The notes below the pieces were generated by a model. It made no database searches, was not told where the DNA came from, and saw only the letters and a list, made by a program, of their open reading frames with translations. Positions 8,206 to 15,349 of a stretch of DNA of 64,000 nucleotides are shown here, in pieces (position 1 is the stretch's first letter; each line of letters opens with the position of its first letter). The stretch comes from an uncultured Collinsella sp. (GTDB taxonomy: Bacteria; Actinomycetota; Coriobacteriia; Coriobacteriales; Coriobacteriaceae). The stretch is taken from assembly GCA_900540945.1 (NCBI GenBank), contig UQHQ01000002.1, forward strand, positions 1 through 64,000, in the 5' to 3' direction. Both the position numbers and the translations under genes were made by a program.

Positions 8206-8793
8206 ATGGGCCGTTATGCCGAGGTGACCCGCAGGACGGGCGAGACCGATATTGTCGTAAAGCTCGACCTGGACGGATGCGGCGTGTGCGATATCTCGAC
8301 CGGTGTGCCGTTTTTCGACCACGTGCTCAATGCCTTTGGCCGCCATGGCCTGTTCGATTTGACGGTGCATGCGGTAGGCGATGTGGAGGTCGACGCACAC
8401 CACACCGTCGAGGACACGGGCATTGTGCTGGGCGAGGCGTTTTGCCAGGCGCTGGGCGACAAGGCGGGTATTACGCGCTTTGCCGACGCGGCGATCGCCA
8501 TGGACGAGACGCTCGTGATGGCCGCCGTGGACATTTCGGGCCGCGGCCAGGCCTATTGCGAGCTGCCCGTGCCGACCGAGCGCGTGGGCAGCTTCGATAC
8601 CGAGCTGGCCGTCGAGTTCTTCTATGCCTTTGCGCGCGATGCCAAGCTCACGCTGCACGTGCGCGAGCTGGCGGGCGGCAACTCGCACCACATTATCGAG
8701 GCCGCCTTTAAGGCCGTGGGCCGCACGATGCGCCACGCCTGCGAGCTCGATCCCCGCGTGCAGGGCATCCCCAGCACCAAGGGCTCACTGTAG
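8206..8793 (+). CDS. hisB: Imidazoleglycerol-phosphate dehydratase
   Basis: A 195-residue monofunctional IGP dehydratase, the usual length. It has the two manganese-binding His/Glu clusters: DAHHTVEDTG (near residue 65) and NSHHIIEAAFKA (near 161). The substrate-binding GVPFFDHVLNAFGRHG lies near residue 30 and the C-terminus is IPSTKGSL, as in the family. There is no HAD phosphatase domain, so histidinol-phosphate hydrolysis must come from another protein; the PHP phosphatase at 12222-13133 is the candidate. The ATG follows the hisC stop with no gap, and AAGGAGGAG at the end of hisC serves as its ribosome binding site. Confidence 0.96.
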   Translation: MGRYAEVTRRTGETDIVVKLDLDGCGVCDISTGVPFFDHVLNAFGRHGLFDLTVHAVGDVEVDAHHTVEDTGIVLGEAFCQALGDKAGITRFADAAIAMDETLVMAAVDISGRGQAYCELPVPTERVGSFDTELAVEFFYAFARDAKLTLHVRELAGGNSHHIIEAAFKAVGRTMRHACELDPRVQGIPSTKGSL

Positions 8794-8817
8794 CCTGCCA
8801 AAAAGGGACAGGTTTTG
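8794..8817. repeat. Short dispersed repeat inside the his operon
   Basis: The hisB-hisH gap holds CCTGCCAAAAAGGGACAGG followed by TTTTG. The same words, inverted or rearranged, recur at 49021-49107 and 52963-53001, which marks it as a member of a dispersed intergenic family. Confidence 0.55.
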
Positions 8818-8838
8818 AATGGGGAAAGGGAGGGTCGC

Positions 8839-9540
8839 GTGGGCGAACCGAAGATCGTGGTGGTCGACTACCACAAGGGTAACTTGTCGAGCGTCGTGCG
8901 CGGGCTTGTGCGCGCCGGTGCCGCTGCCTGCACGTCGGACGATCCGGAGCAGATCTGCAACGCCGACGGCCTGGTCATCCCGGGCGTGGGCGCGTTCTAT
9001 GACGCGATCGCCTTTATGCGCCAGAGCGGTGAGGAGGCGGCTGTGCTCGACGCCGTTGCCGCCGGAACTCCGCTGCTCGGCATCTGCCTGGGCCTTCAGC
9101 TATTTTTTGAGCGCGGCAACGAGGGCGTGCCTGCGGACGAGGGCGCGATTGCCGGCGGTAACGCCCCCGAGCAGGCTGGCAGTCCCTGGGTCGATGGGCT
9201 GGGCATTATGCGCGGCTCGTGCACGCGCTTGGAGTCGAGTCGCCTTAAGGTGCCGCACGTGGGCTGGGACCAGGTGCACATGACGCCCGCCGGTGCGGCC
9301 GATCCACTGCTTGCCGGTTTTGCCGAGGGTGCCAACATGTATTTCACCCACAGCTATGCGGTGGCCGACGATGCCGATGCCGCCGATGTGCTGGCGCGCA
9401 CGCACTATACGCGGAGTTTCCCGTGCATCGTGCGCCACGGCAACGTGTGGGGCTGCCAGTTCCATCCCGAGAAATCCTCCGCGCTGGGTCAGCGCATCCT
9501 TAAGAATTTCGTCAGCATCGTCGAGGAGGTCGGCCGATGA
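8839..9540 (+). CDS. hisH: Imidazole glycerol phosphate synthase, glutaminase subunit
   Basis: A class I glutamine amidotransferase of 233 residues that feeds ammonia to HisF. The nucleophile is in GICLGLQLFF (Cys near residue 82) and the His/Glu pair in CQFHPEKSS near the C-terminus. I chose GTG 8839 because AGGGAGG sits six bases upstream and the protein then begins close to the conserved KIVVVDYHKGN. A TTG at 8815 would add eight residues. An insert near residues 95-115, rich in Gly, Ala and Glu, makes it longer than the usual ~200-210. Its end overlaps hisA in an ATGA arrangement. Confidence 0.92.
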   Translation: MGEPKIVVVDYHKGNLSSVVRGLVRAGAAACTSDDPEQICNADGLVIPGVGAFYDAIAFMRQSGEEAAVLDAVAAGTPLLGICLGLQLFFERGNEGVPADEGAIAGGNAPEQAGSPWVDGLGIMRGSCTRLESSRLKVPHVGWDQVHMTPAGAADPLLAGFAEGANMYFTHSYAVADDADAADVLARTHYTRSFPCIVRHGNVWGCQFHPEKSSALGQRILKNFVSIVEEVGR

Positions 9541-10280
9541 TCCTGTTTCCCGCAATCGATCTGATCGGCGGCAAGGTCGTGCGCCTGGAGCGCGGCGACC
9601 GCAGCCGCTGCAAGGTATATTCCGACGACCCCGTGGCCGTCGCTCGCTCGTTTGCCGAGCAGGGCGCAAGCTGGGTGCACGTCGTCGACCTGTCCGCTGC
9701 CTTTGGCGAGGACGAGGACACCTGCGCTGCCAACTCGGCGGCGATCAAGGCCATCTGCGGCGTCGACGGTCTGTCCGCGGACGTGGGCGGCGGCGTCCGC
9801 TCGCTCGCACGCATCGACGAGCTGGCCGGCTACGGCGCATGCCGTATCGCGCTGGGCACCGTGCTGGTGACCGAGCCGGGTTTTGCCGAAGTGGCGGCCC
9901 AAGGCTTTGGCGAGTTGCTGGTGGCAGACATCGCCGCGCGCGACGGCCAGGTCAAGGTGAATGGCTGGCGCGACGGCGCGGGCGTGGCGCTCGACGATGC
10001 CGCGGCGCAGCTCACCGAGCTGGGCTTTAAACATCTGGTGTACACCGACATCGCGCGCGATGGCATGCAGACGGGTATCGATGTGGCGACGTATCGCCAC
10101 GTGGCCGAGGTCGCGGGTTTTCCTGTCGTGGCTTCGGGTGGTATCTCGACGCTCGACGATATCCGCGCGCTTGCCGCGGTGGGCGAGGATGCCATCGAGG
10201 GCGCCATTACCGGCCGTGCGCTCTACGAGGGCAATTTTACGCTGGCCCAGGCGCTGGCTGCCGCCCGAGGGGAGGAGTAG
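9537..10280 (+). CDS. hisA: ProFAR isomerase (phosphoribosylformimino-AICAR-P isomerase)
   Basis: A 247-residue beta/alpha barrel enzyme that performs the Amadori rearrangement of ProFAR to PRFAR. The N-terminal LFPAIDLIGGKVVRL carries the catalytic Asp and the second half has TDIARDGMQTG with the catalytic acid, matched by phosphate-binding ADVGGGVRS and ASGGIS. Its start overlaps the hisH stop by four bases, and hisF begins three bases after its stop. In some actinobacteria this gene (priA) also serves tryptophan synthesis; nothing here decides between the two roles. Confidence 0.93.
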   Translation: MILFPAIDLIGGKVVRLERGDRSRCKVYSDDPVAVARSFAEQGASWVHVVDLSAAFGEDEDTCAANSAAIKAICGVDGLSADVGGGVRSLARIDELAGYGACRIALGTVLVTEPGFAEVAAQGFGELLVADIAARDGQVKVNGWRDGAGVALDDAAAQLTELGFKHLVYTDIARDGMQTGIDVATYRHVAEVAGFPVVASGGISTLDDIRALAAVGEDAIEGAITGRALYEGNFTLAQALAAARGEE

Positions 10281-10283
10281 CCC

Positions 10284-11066
10284 ATGCTTACCAAGCGCGT
10301 GATTCCCTGTCTGGACGTCAAGGACGGCCGCGTGGTCAAGGGCGTCAACTTTGTGAGCTTGCGCGACGCGGGCGATCCGGTGGAGCTGGCGCGCGCCTAC
10401 GACCGCGAGGGTGCGGACGAGGTCGTATTTTTGGACATTACCGCGACGAGCGACAACCGTGCGACGACCATCGAGATGGCGGCGCACGCGGCCGAGGAGC
10501 TGGCCATTCCCTACACCGTGGGCGGCGGCTTTCGCGACCTGGCGGGCATGCGGACCATGGTGGCTGCCGGTGCCGACAAGGTATCGCTCAACTCTGCCGC
10601 AGTGCGCGACCCATCGCTGATCAGCCAAGCTGCCGCGGCGTTTGGCAGCCAGGCCGTGGTCGTGGCGATCGATGCCAAGCGCGTCGGTTTGCCCGGCGCA
10701 TCCGGTACCGACAAGTGGGAGGTCTTTACCGCAGGAGGCCGCAACGCCACGGGTATCGACGCGGTGGCGTGGGCCGAGGAAGCGGCTCGTCGCGGCGCCG
10801 GCGAGATCTTGCTCACCAGCATGGATCGCGACGGCACCAAGGCCGGCTTTGACCTGGCACTCACCCGTGCCGTGGCGCGCGCGGTGCCGATCCCGGTGAT
10901 TGCGAGCGGAGGCGTGGGCACGCTCGAGCATTTTGCCGAGGGCGTGATCGAGGGCGAAGCCGATGCCGTGCTGGCGGCGAGCGTCTTTCACTTTGGAACC
11001 TTCAGCATTCGCGAAGTCAAAGAGTATATGGCCTCTCAAGGTATTCCAGTGAGATTGGACTTTTAG
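10284..11066 (+). CDS. hisF: Imidazole glycerol phosphate synthase, cyclase subunit
   Basis: A 260-residue beta/alpha barrel that joins HisH-derived ammonia to PRFAR, giving imidazole glycerol phosphate and AICAR. The catalytic aspartates are visible in RVIPCLDVKDGRVVKG and LTSMDRDGTKAGFDL, with phosphate-binding GGGFRDLAGM and ASGGVGTLEHF. GGGGAGGAG precedes the ATG. A large imperfect hairpin (11073-11173) starts seven bases after the stop and separates it from hisI. The AICAR by-product is the substrate of PurH (35711-37318). Confidence 0.95.
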   Translation: MLTKRVIPCLDVKDGRVVKGVNFVSLRDAGDPVELARAYDREGADEVVFLDITATSDNRATTIEMAAHAAEELAIPYTVGGGFRDLAGMRTMVAAGADKVSLNSAAVRDPSLISQAAAAFGSQAVVVAIDAKRVGLPGASGTDKWEVFTAGGRNATGIDAVAWAEEAARRGAGEILLTSMDRDGTKAGFDLALTRAVARAVPIPVIASGGVGTLEHFAEGVIEGEADAVLAASVFHFGTFSIREVKEYMASQGIPVRLDF

Positions 11067-11072
11067 TGCTGC

Positions 11073-11173
11073 GGGCTGTCCAGGCACCCGACCTTCCGGC
11101 TCCAACCCTCCTCGCGTACCAAAGTACGCGTCGTCGGGCTTGTCGCTCGGAATCTCGGGCACCTGGACAACCC
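11073..11173. repeat. Large long-hairpin element between hisF and hisI
   Basis: A 101-bp imperfect palindrome. The outer arms are GGGCTGTCCAGG...CCTGGACAACCC with CACCCGA/TCGGG inside. The middle arms start TTCCGGC and end GCTCGGAA. The apical stem is CGCGTAC/GTACGCG with loop CAAA. The same apical stem and general build recur at 37365-37462, and a related build at 46841-46968. Confidence 0.75.
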
Positions 11174-11207
11174 TCGCCGACCTGTGGGGTTTTAATTGGG
11201 GAGAGAA

Positions 11208-11537
11208 ATGGAAGAACTAACTGATCCTTCAAAGCTTACGTACGACGCCCGTGGGCTGATTCCTTGCGTGGTTCAGCAGTATGACACCGGCGAGGTGCTT
11301 ATGGTTGCCTGGATGAACGAGGAGTCGGTGGGGTTGACGCTCAAGACCGGCACCACGTGGTTTTGGAGCCGTAGCCGCCAGGAGCTCTGGAACAAGGGCG
11401 CGACGAGCGGCAATATGCAAGCGGTCAAGGAGCTCTGGGCCGACTGCGATAGCGATACGCTGCTGGTCAAGGTTGACTCGCCGGGTCCGGCCTGCCACAC
11501 CGGCAACCGTACCTGCTTCTTTAAGAAACTCGCGTAG
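11208..11537 (+). CDS. hisI: Phosphoribosyl-AMP cyclohydrolase
   Basis: A 109-residue enzyme that opens the adenine ring of phosphoribosyl-AMP. The metal and substrate signature is GATSGNMQAVKELWADCDSD, followed by PACHTGNRTCFF with the conserved cysteine and histidine. WSRSRQELWNKG is also typical. ATG 11208 has GGGGAGAG upstream; an in-frame TTG at 11196 is less likely. It is a separate gene, not fused to HisE. The hisE gene follows 46 bp later. Confidence 0.95.
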   Translation: MEELTDPSKLTYDARGLIPCVVQQYDTGEVLMVAWMNEESVGLTLKTGTTWFWSRSRQELWNKGATSGNMQAVKELWADCDSDTLLVKVDSPGPACHTGNRTCFFKKLA

Positions 11538-11583
11538 GACGGGCGCTCGACTAGGCGCTTGGCCAACCAGAAAGGATTGAACT

Positions 11584-11901
11584 ATGGGTGTGCGCACCGC
11601 AAACGTTCAGGATGGAAATATCGGTGAGACGCTGACGGGGCTCGCCGAGGTGATTCACGGCCGTCGCGACGCATCGCCGCAGGAGAGCTACACCGCTCGT
11701 CTGTTGACCGACGTCGAGGACGAGCTGCTCAAGAAGCTTGCCGAGGAGGCGAGCGAGGTGATCATGGCCTGCAAGGATAACGATCACGATCACATCCGCT
11801 ACGAGGCCGGCGACCTGGTCTACCACCTGCTCGTGACGCTCGAGCGCTACGGCATCACCCTCGACGAGCTGGCCGGCGAACTCAACGCCCGCCGCCACTA
11901 G
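11584..11901 (+). CDS. hisE: Phosphoribosyl-ATP pyrophosphatase
   Basis: A 105-residue all-alpha NTP pyrophosphatase of the MazG/HisE superfamily that removes pyrophosphate from phosphoribosyl-ATP. The metal-binding helix is KKLAEEASEVIMACKDND and the second helix carries EAGDLVYHLLVTL, the expected E-x2-E and E-x2-D pattern. AGAAAGGA precedes the ATG. It is the last gene of the his operon; no obvious terminator follows, only the repeat-rich spacer. Confidence 0.95.
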   Translation: MGVRTANVQDGNIGETLTGLAEVIHGRRDASPQESYTARLLTDVEDELLKKLAEEASEVIMACKDNDHDHIRYEAGDLVYHLLVTLERYGITLDELAGELNARRH

Positions 11902-12221
11902 TCATTGGGTAGTCATTGGGGACGTTCTTAAACGACTAGTCGTTTGGGACAGTCTTTGCCGACGCTGCCAAATAACATGCCCAATTACTACGATGAAACT
12001 GGATCTGCTGACCACATGTCGGTTTTGAGCAAATCGTCAACGCTTCTACCTGCGGTTTTATTTTCCGCATTAAGCCGATGGTCGGAGGTTTGCGGTTCAT
12101 CGTAGTAAACGGGCGTTCTTTTTGGCGGGCGGTGTTGCACGGGCGTCGGTGGTGAGCAAAACGACCTGTTTTCCTCCGTCCCCAAGGGGTCATTTGTGAA
12201 GAGTGTCCCCAACGACTAGTC
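11902..12221. other. Repeat-rich spacer between hisE and the histidinol phosphatase
   Basis: No gene is supported in these 320 bp. They hold a dispersed GGGGACGTTCTTAAA-CGACTAGT motif (11915-11950), a 136-bp palindrome (11979-12114), a TTTTCCTCCGTCCCCAA motif (12168-12195) that recurs at 32550, and a GTCCCCAACGACTAGTC copy (12203-12221) touching the stop of the next gene. Confidence 0.6.
11979..12114. repeat. 136-bp palindromic element
   Basis: Nearly perfect inverted ends, GCCC-AA-TTACTACGATGAA and TTCATCGTAGTAA-AC-GGGC (17 of 19 pair), enclose about 100 bp that also pairs in part. The interior contains ACCTGCGGTTTTATTTTCCGC, sharing CCTGCGGTTT with the 180-bp palindromes at 22370 and 25442. 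It encodes nothing visible and may be a small non-autonomous element or a structured RNA. Confidence 0.65.
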
Positions 12222-13133
12222 TTAGGCGAGGGGCGTGGGCTCCCATTCTCCGGTGAGGTGGGGGATGTCGAAGGTTCGATAGCTACAGTCGTAGGCGTGG
12301 GCCTGGGCCTCGCGGATGTTCCAGCAGATGTCGCAGGCGCGGTGTGCGTCCGAGCCAAAGGTAATGGGCACCTCGGCATGGGCAAAGCAGCGCAAGAGGC
12401 CGGTCGCGGGGTAGTAGTCGTCGAGCCCCTTGCGCGACGCGGCAGTCGAGACCTCAACGCGCCGATTCGTGTCGTGTGCGCATTCTGCCATCTGCCCCCA
12501 GAACGGCGCGGGGTCAAAATCGGGCGCAAAGCCCTCCTTCGAAAAGCGCATGACCAGGTCGGGGTGGGCCATCACGTCAAAGTTGAGCGGGCTTTCGCAG
12601 GCGCAACACCAGTCGTCGACGTAGCGCTCCCACACGCCGCGCACGCCCAGGTTTTCCCAAACGTGCAGGTTGGTGTCATCGTCGATCCAACCGCAGCACG
12701 AATCGGGCGCATCGGGACGAACGACGTCCTCTGTCCCCGCCGTACCCGGGGTACCGGCCATGATATCGCCGGGGTTGCCAATCCAATGCACACTGCCCAG
12801 GCGTACGACGGCGCCCTGGGACCAGCGCTCAACCAAAGGCTCGCAGCCTTCATACCAATCGCACTCAAAGCCATAGATAAGCTCGAGCTCCGGCGCGATC
12901 TGCGCGGCGAGCTTGCGGGCGTCCTCAAAGGCCAGGCGATGCGCCGGCAGGTCGCCCTCGACAACCTGTGCCTCGCAATTGGAATCCATGCTGGCAGGCA
13001 GGGTAAGGTGATCGGTCGAGACCATGGCACGGCAACCGGCCGCAGCAGCGGCGCGAACGTTGTCCTCAAACGAGGCGTGTCCGTCCGAGAACGAGGTGTG
13101 GGTATGGCAATCGACCAGCGGGCAGGCGGGCAT
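12222..13133 (-). CDS. hisK: PHP-family histidinol phosphatase
   Basis: A 303-residue PHP-fold metal-dependent phosphoesterase. The metal ligands lie in DCHTHTSFSDGH at the N-terminus, STDHLTL, YGFECDW, GSVHWIG, DVMAHPDLVMRF and TFGSDAHR, the full set expected for histidinol phosphatase of the HisJ/HisK type. It would supply the one histidine step missing from the operon (histidinol phosphate to histidinol). The frame stays open upstream to 13292, but ATG 13133 has AAGGAG at ideal spacing and starts two residues before the motif region, so I chose it. It is convergent with the his operon across a repeat-rich spacer. Other PHP phosphoesterases look alike, so the function rests partly on its position. 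Confidence 0.82.
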   Translation of the reverse strand: MPACPLVDCHTHTSFSDGHASFEDNVRAAAAAGCRAMVSTDHLTLPASMDSNCEAQVVEGDLPAHRLAFEDARKLAAQIAPELELIYGFECDWYEGCEPLVERWSQGAVVRLGSVHWIGNPGDIMAGTPGTAGTEDVVRPDAPDSCCGWIDDDTNLHVWENLGVRGVWERYVDDWCCACESPLNFDVMAHPDLVMRFSKEGFAPDFDPAPFWGQMAECAHDTNRRVEVSTAASRKGLDDYYPATGLLRCFAHAEVPITFGSDAHRACDICWNIREAQAHAYDCSYRTFDIPHLTGEWEPTPLA

Positions 13134-13357
13134 GGCGACTCCTTTGCATTTGGCGAATCCGCTCCATTGTAATGGCGCGACCCCTGACGCGCCGGGAACG
13201 CTGCAAGTCGAAACCGACCGGAAAGGGCAGGCGGCGCACGCCGACGTCCGAGACGGGCAAAAGTCCCGCCCATCCCATGACGACACCCCCACGCCGCCCG
13301 CGATGTGTTAGCGTTTGGATGAACAAAACGAGCCCGTGCGGAAAGGAGCCGGACCGT

Positions 13358-13843
13358 ATGCCATGCGATACCACATCCCCGCTGTCTCGCGAGACCGATG
13401 CGCCCGAAACTATCGTCAAACTGGAGTGCGACATCGATGACGCGTCGCCTGAGGTGCTTGCCTACGCTGCCGATTGCCTGCGCAAGGCCGGCGCCCGCGA
13501 AGTGCATTGGTTGCCGCTTTACTGCAAAAAGGGCCGTCCCGGCTGGCAGTTGCAGGTAATCTGTACCCACGAGGATATCGAGCGCCTGCAGACGATTGTC
13601 TTTTTGGAAACCACGACCAATGGCATCCGCCGCCAGGTTATGGAGCGCGTTTGCCTACCACGCCGCTTTGAGCGCGTAACAACGCCATGGGGCGAGGTGT
13701 CCGTCAAGGTGGCGACTTTGCCCGACGGCAGCGAGCGCGCGGCGCCCGAGTACGAAGACTGCGCCCGCCTTGCCCGCGAGCACAATGTGCCGCTCCAACG
13801 CGTGATGCAGGCGGCCCAGAGCGCGGCACTGCGATTTGAGTAA
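13358..13843 (+). CDS. Free-standing LarC C-terminal domain (nickel-pincer cofactor insertion family)
   Basis: A 161-residue protein matching the C-terminal half of LarC (DUF111), the nickel insertase for the pyridinium-bisthiocarboxylate mononucleotide cofactor of lactate racemase. Matching segments include LECDIDDASPEVLAYAADCL, CKKGRPGWQLQVIC, FLETTTNGIRR, PWGEVSVKVA and APEYEDCARLA. LarC is normally about 400 residues; the N-terminal half is absent and no larA, larB or larE gene is nearby. ATG 13358 lies behind AAGGAG; upstream in-frame starts exist back to 13172 but lack a site. In some lactobacilli LarC is split and joined by frameshifting, but no LarC1-like reading frame precedes this one. 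Function alone is uncertain. Confidence 0.75.
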   Translation: MPCDTTSPLSRETDAPETIVKLECDIDDASPEVLAYAADCLRKAGAREVHWLPLYCKKGRPGWQLQVICTHEDIERLQTIVFLETTTNGIRRQVMERVCLPRRFERVTTPWGEVSVKVATLPDGSERAAPEYEDCARLAREHNVPLQRVMQAAQSAALRFE

Positions 13844-13898
13844 CGCGGCTGGCGGCACGCCACGCCCAGCTCCATCAACCCCACCCGAAAGGACCACC

Positions 13899-14447
13899 AT
13901 GAAATACCTCATCGCCTCCGACATCCACGGCTCGGCATACTGGACCGAGCGCCTGGTCGCCGCCATCGAGTCCGAGCAGCCCGACCGCATCGTCCTGCTG
14001 GGCGACCTGCTCTATCACGGTCCGCGTAACGACCCGCCGCGCGATTACGCTCCCAAGCGTGTGATTCCGCTGCTCAATGCCCTGGCCGACCGCATCATCG
14101 CGGTGCGCGGCAACTGTGACGCCGAGGTCGACCAGATGGTGCTCGATTTCCCGGTCATGGCCGACTACGCCACGCTGTTTGACGAGACCGGCCGTGAGCT
14201 GTTCCTGACGCACGGCCACGTCTTTGGCGCCGGCATGCACAACAGCGTCGACCACGCGCCCGCGCTGCCCGAGGGCTCCGCGCTCGTCTACGGCCATACG
14301 CACATCAAGGTCAACGAGGAGAGCGCCGCGCACCCGGGCCTGTGGCTCTTCAATCCCGGCAGCGTGAGCATTCCCAAGGACGGTACGCATAGCTACGGCA
14401 TCTACGAGGGCGGCGTGTTCCGTCACGTGGTCCTGGAGGAGGAATAA
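13899..14447 (+). CDS. yfcE: YfcE-type metallophosphodiesterase
   Basis: A 182-residue calcineurin-like phosphoesterase. The two-metal motifs are in order: SDIHGSAYW, LLGDLLYHG, RGNCDAEVD, LTHGHVFG and YGHTHIK, followed by FNPGSVSIPKDG, which is characteristic of YfcE-type phosphodiesterases. The physiological substrate of the family is not settled. ATG 13899 has GAAAGGA upstream; the longer frame from 13836 overlaps the LarC-like gene. The mazG gene follows two bases after its stop, so the two are co-transcribed. Confidence 0.85.
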   Translation: MKYLIASDIHGSAYWTERLVAAIESEQPDRIVLLGDLLYHGPRNDPPRDYAPKRVIPLLNALADRIIAVRGNCDAEVDQMVLDFPVMADYATLFDETGRELFLTHGHVFGAGMHNSVDHAPALPEGSALVYGHTHIKVNEESAAHPGLWLFNPGSVSIPKDGTHSYGIYEGGVFRHVVLEEE

Positions 14448-14449
14448 CT

Positions 14450-15310
14450 ATGGCGCAGCACATGGCTCAGCAAAATGCCGAGGGTTCGCGCGACCTGTCC
14501 ACGCTGGTCGACGCGTCGGCCGAGCTGCAGCATCTGGTGCAGACTATCTGGCGTCTGCGTCAGCCCGATGGCTGCCCGTGGGATCGTGAGCAGACGCATC
14601 AGAGCATCGGCAAGAACATGATCGAGGAAGCCTACGAGGCGCTCGATTGCATCGAGGCCGATGATGCCACGCATCTGCGCGAGGAGCTCGGCGACGTGCT
14701 CATGCAGGTAGTACTGCATGCGCAGATTGCGGCGGACGCCGGCGAGTTTACGCTGGCCGACGTGGCGCGCGATATCGACGCCAAGCTCATCCGCCGCCAC
14801 CCACACGTGTTTGGCGATGCGGACGCCGAGAGCTCCGACGAGGTGCTCAAGATTTGGGATGAGGTCAAGCTTGCCGAGAAGGTTGCCAAGGACAAGGCCG
14901 TGGCAGCGGGCGAAGCTGCGCCCGAGGGTCTGCTCGACGGCGTGCCCACGCATCTGCCGGCGCTGATGCAGGCGCAGAAGGTGTCGCGCAAGGCGGCTGC
15001 CGTGGGCTTTGAGTGGGAGACGGTCCAGGATGTGTGGGACGAGGTAGCTGAGGAGCGTGCCGAGTTTGAGGCCGAGGAGCCCGGCTCGCCCGAGCGCGAG
15101 ATGGAGTTTGGCGACCTGCTCTTTGCCCTAGTCAACGTTGCGCGCAAAGAAGGAATCGACGCCGAGAGCGCCCTTCGCGCCAGCACGGCAAAGTTCCGCC
15201 GTCGCTGGGCTGCGATGGAGGCCGCCGTGCACGAGGCGGGCGATGACCTCGCCGCCTGCTCAACCGCTCAACTCAACGACCTGTGGGACCAAGCAAAAGC
15301 AAGCGAGTGA
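14450..15310 (+). CDS. mazG: MazG family nucleoside triphosphate pyrophosphohydrolase
   Basis: A 286-residue protein with two tandem MazG helical domains that hydrolyse (deoxy)nucleoside triphosphates to monophosphates and pyrophosphate. Domain 1 (about residues 30-125) begins LRQPDGCPWDREQTHQSI and carries MIEEAYEAL and LREELGDVLMQV; domain 2 (about 175-260) carries VAEERAEFEAEE and MEFGDLLFALVN. The length fits full-size MazG (about 260-290). GAGGAGGA precedes the ATG and lies in the end of the phosphodiesterase gene. Confidence 0.93.
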   Translation: MAQHMAQQNAEGSRDLSTLVDASAELQHLVQTIWRLRQPDGCPWDREQTHQSIGKNMIEEAYEALDCIEADDATHLREELGDVLMQVVLHAQIAADAGEFTLADVARDIDAKLIRRHPHVFGDADAESSDEVLKIWDEVKLAEKVAKDKAVAAGEAAPEGLLDGVPTHLPALMQAQKVSRKAAAVGFEWETVQDVWDEVAEERAEFEAEEPGSPEREMEFGDLLFALVNVARKEGIDAESALRASTAKFRRRWAAMEAAVHEAGDDLAACSTAQLNDLWDQAKASE

Positions 15311-15349
15311 GGCCTGCGTCTCTCACGGCATCCATTCGTAGAGAGGTCT

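Noticed and set aside
6859..8736. Minus-strand open frame of about 625 codons opposite hisD, hisC and hisB
   Set aside because: Its composition (His/Arg/Gly-rich) is that of an antisense shadow; the plus-strand his genes are unmistakable.
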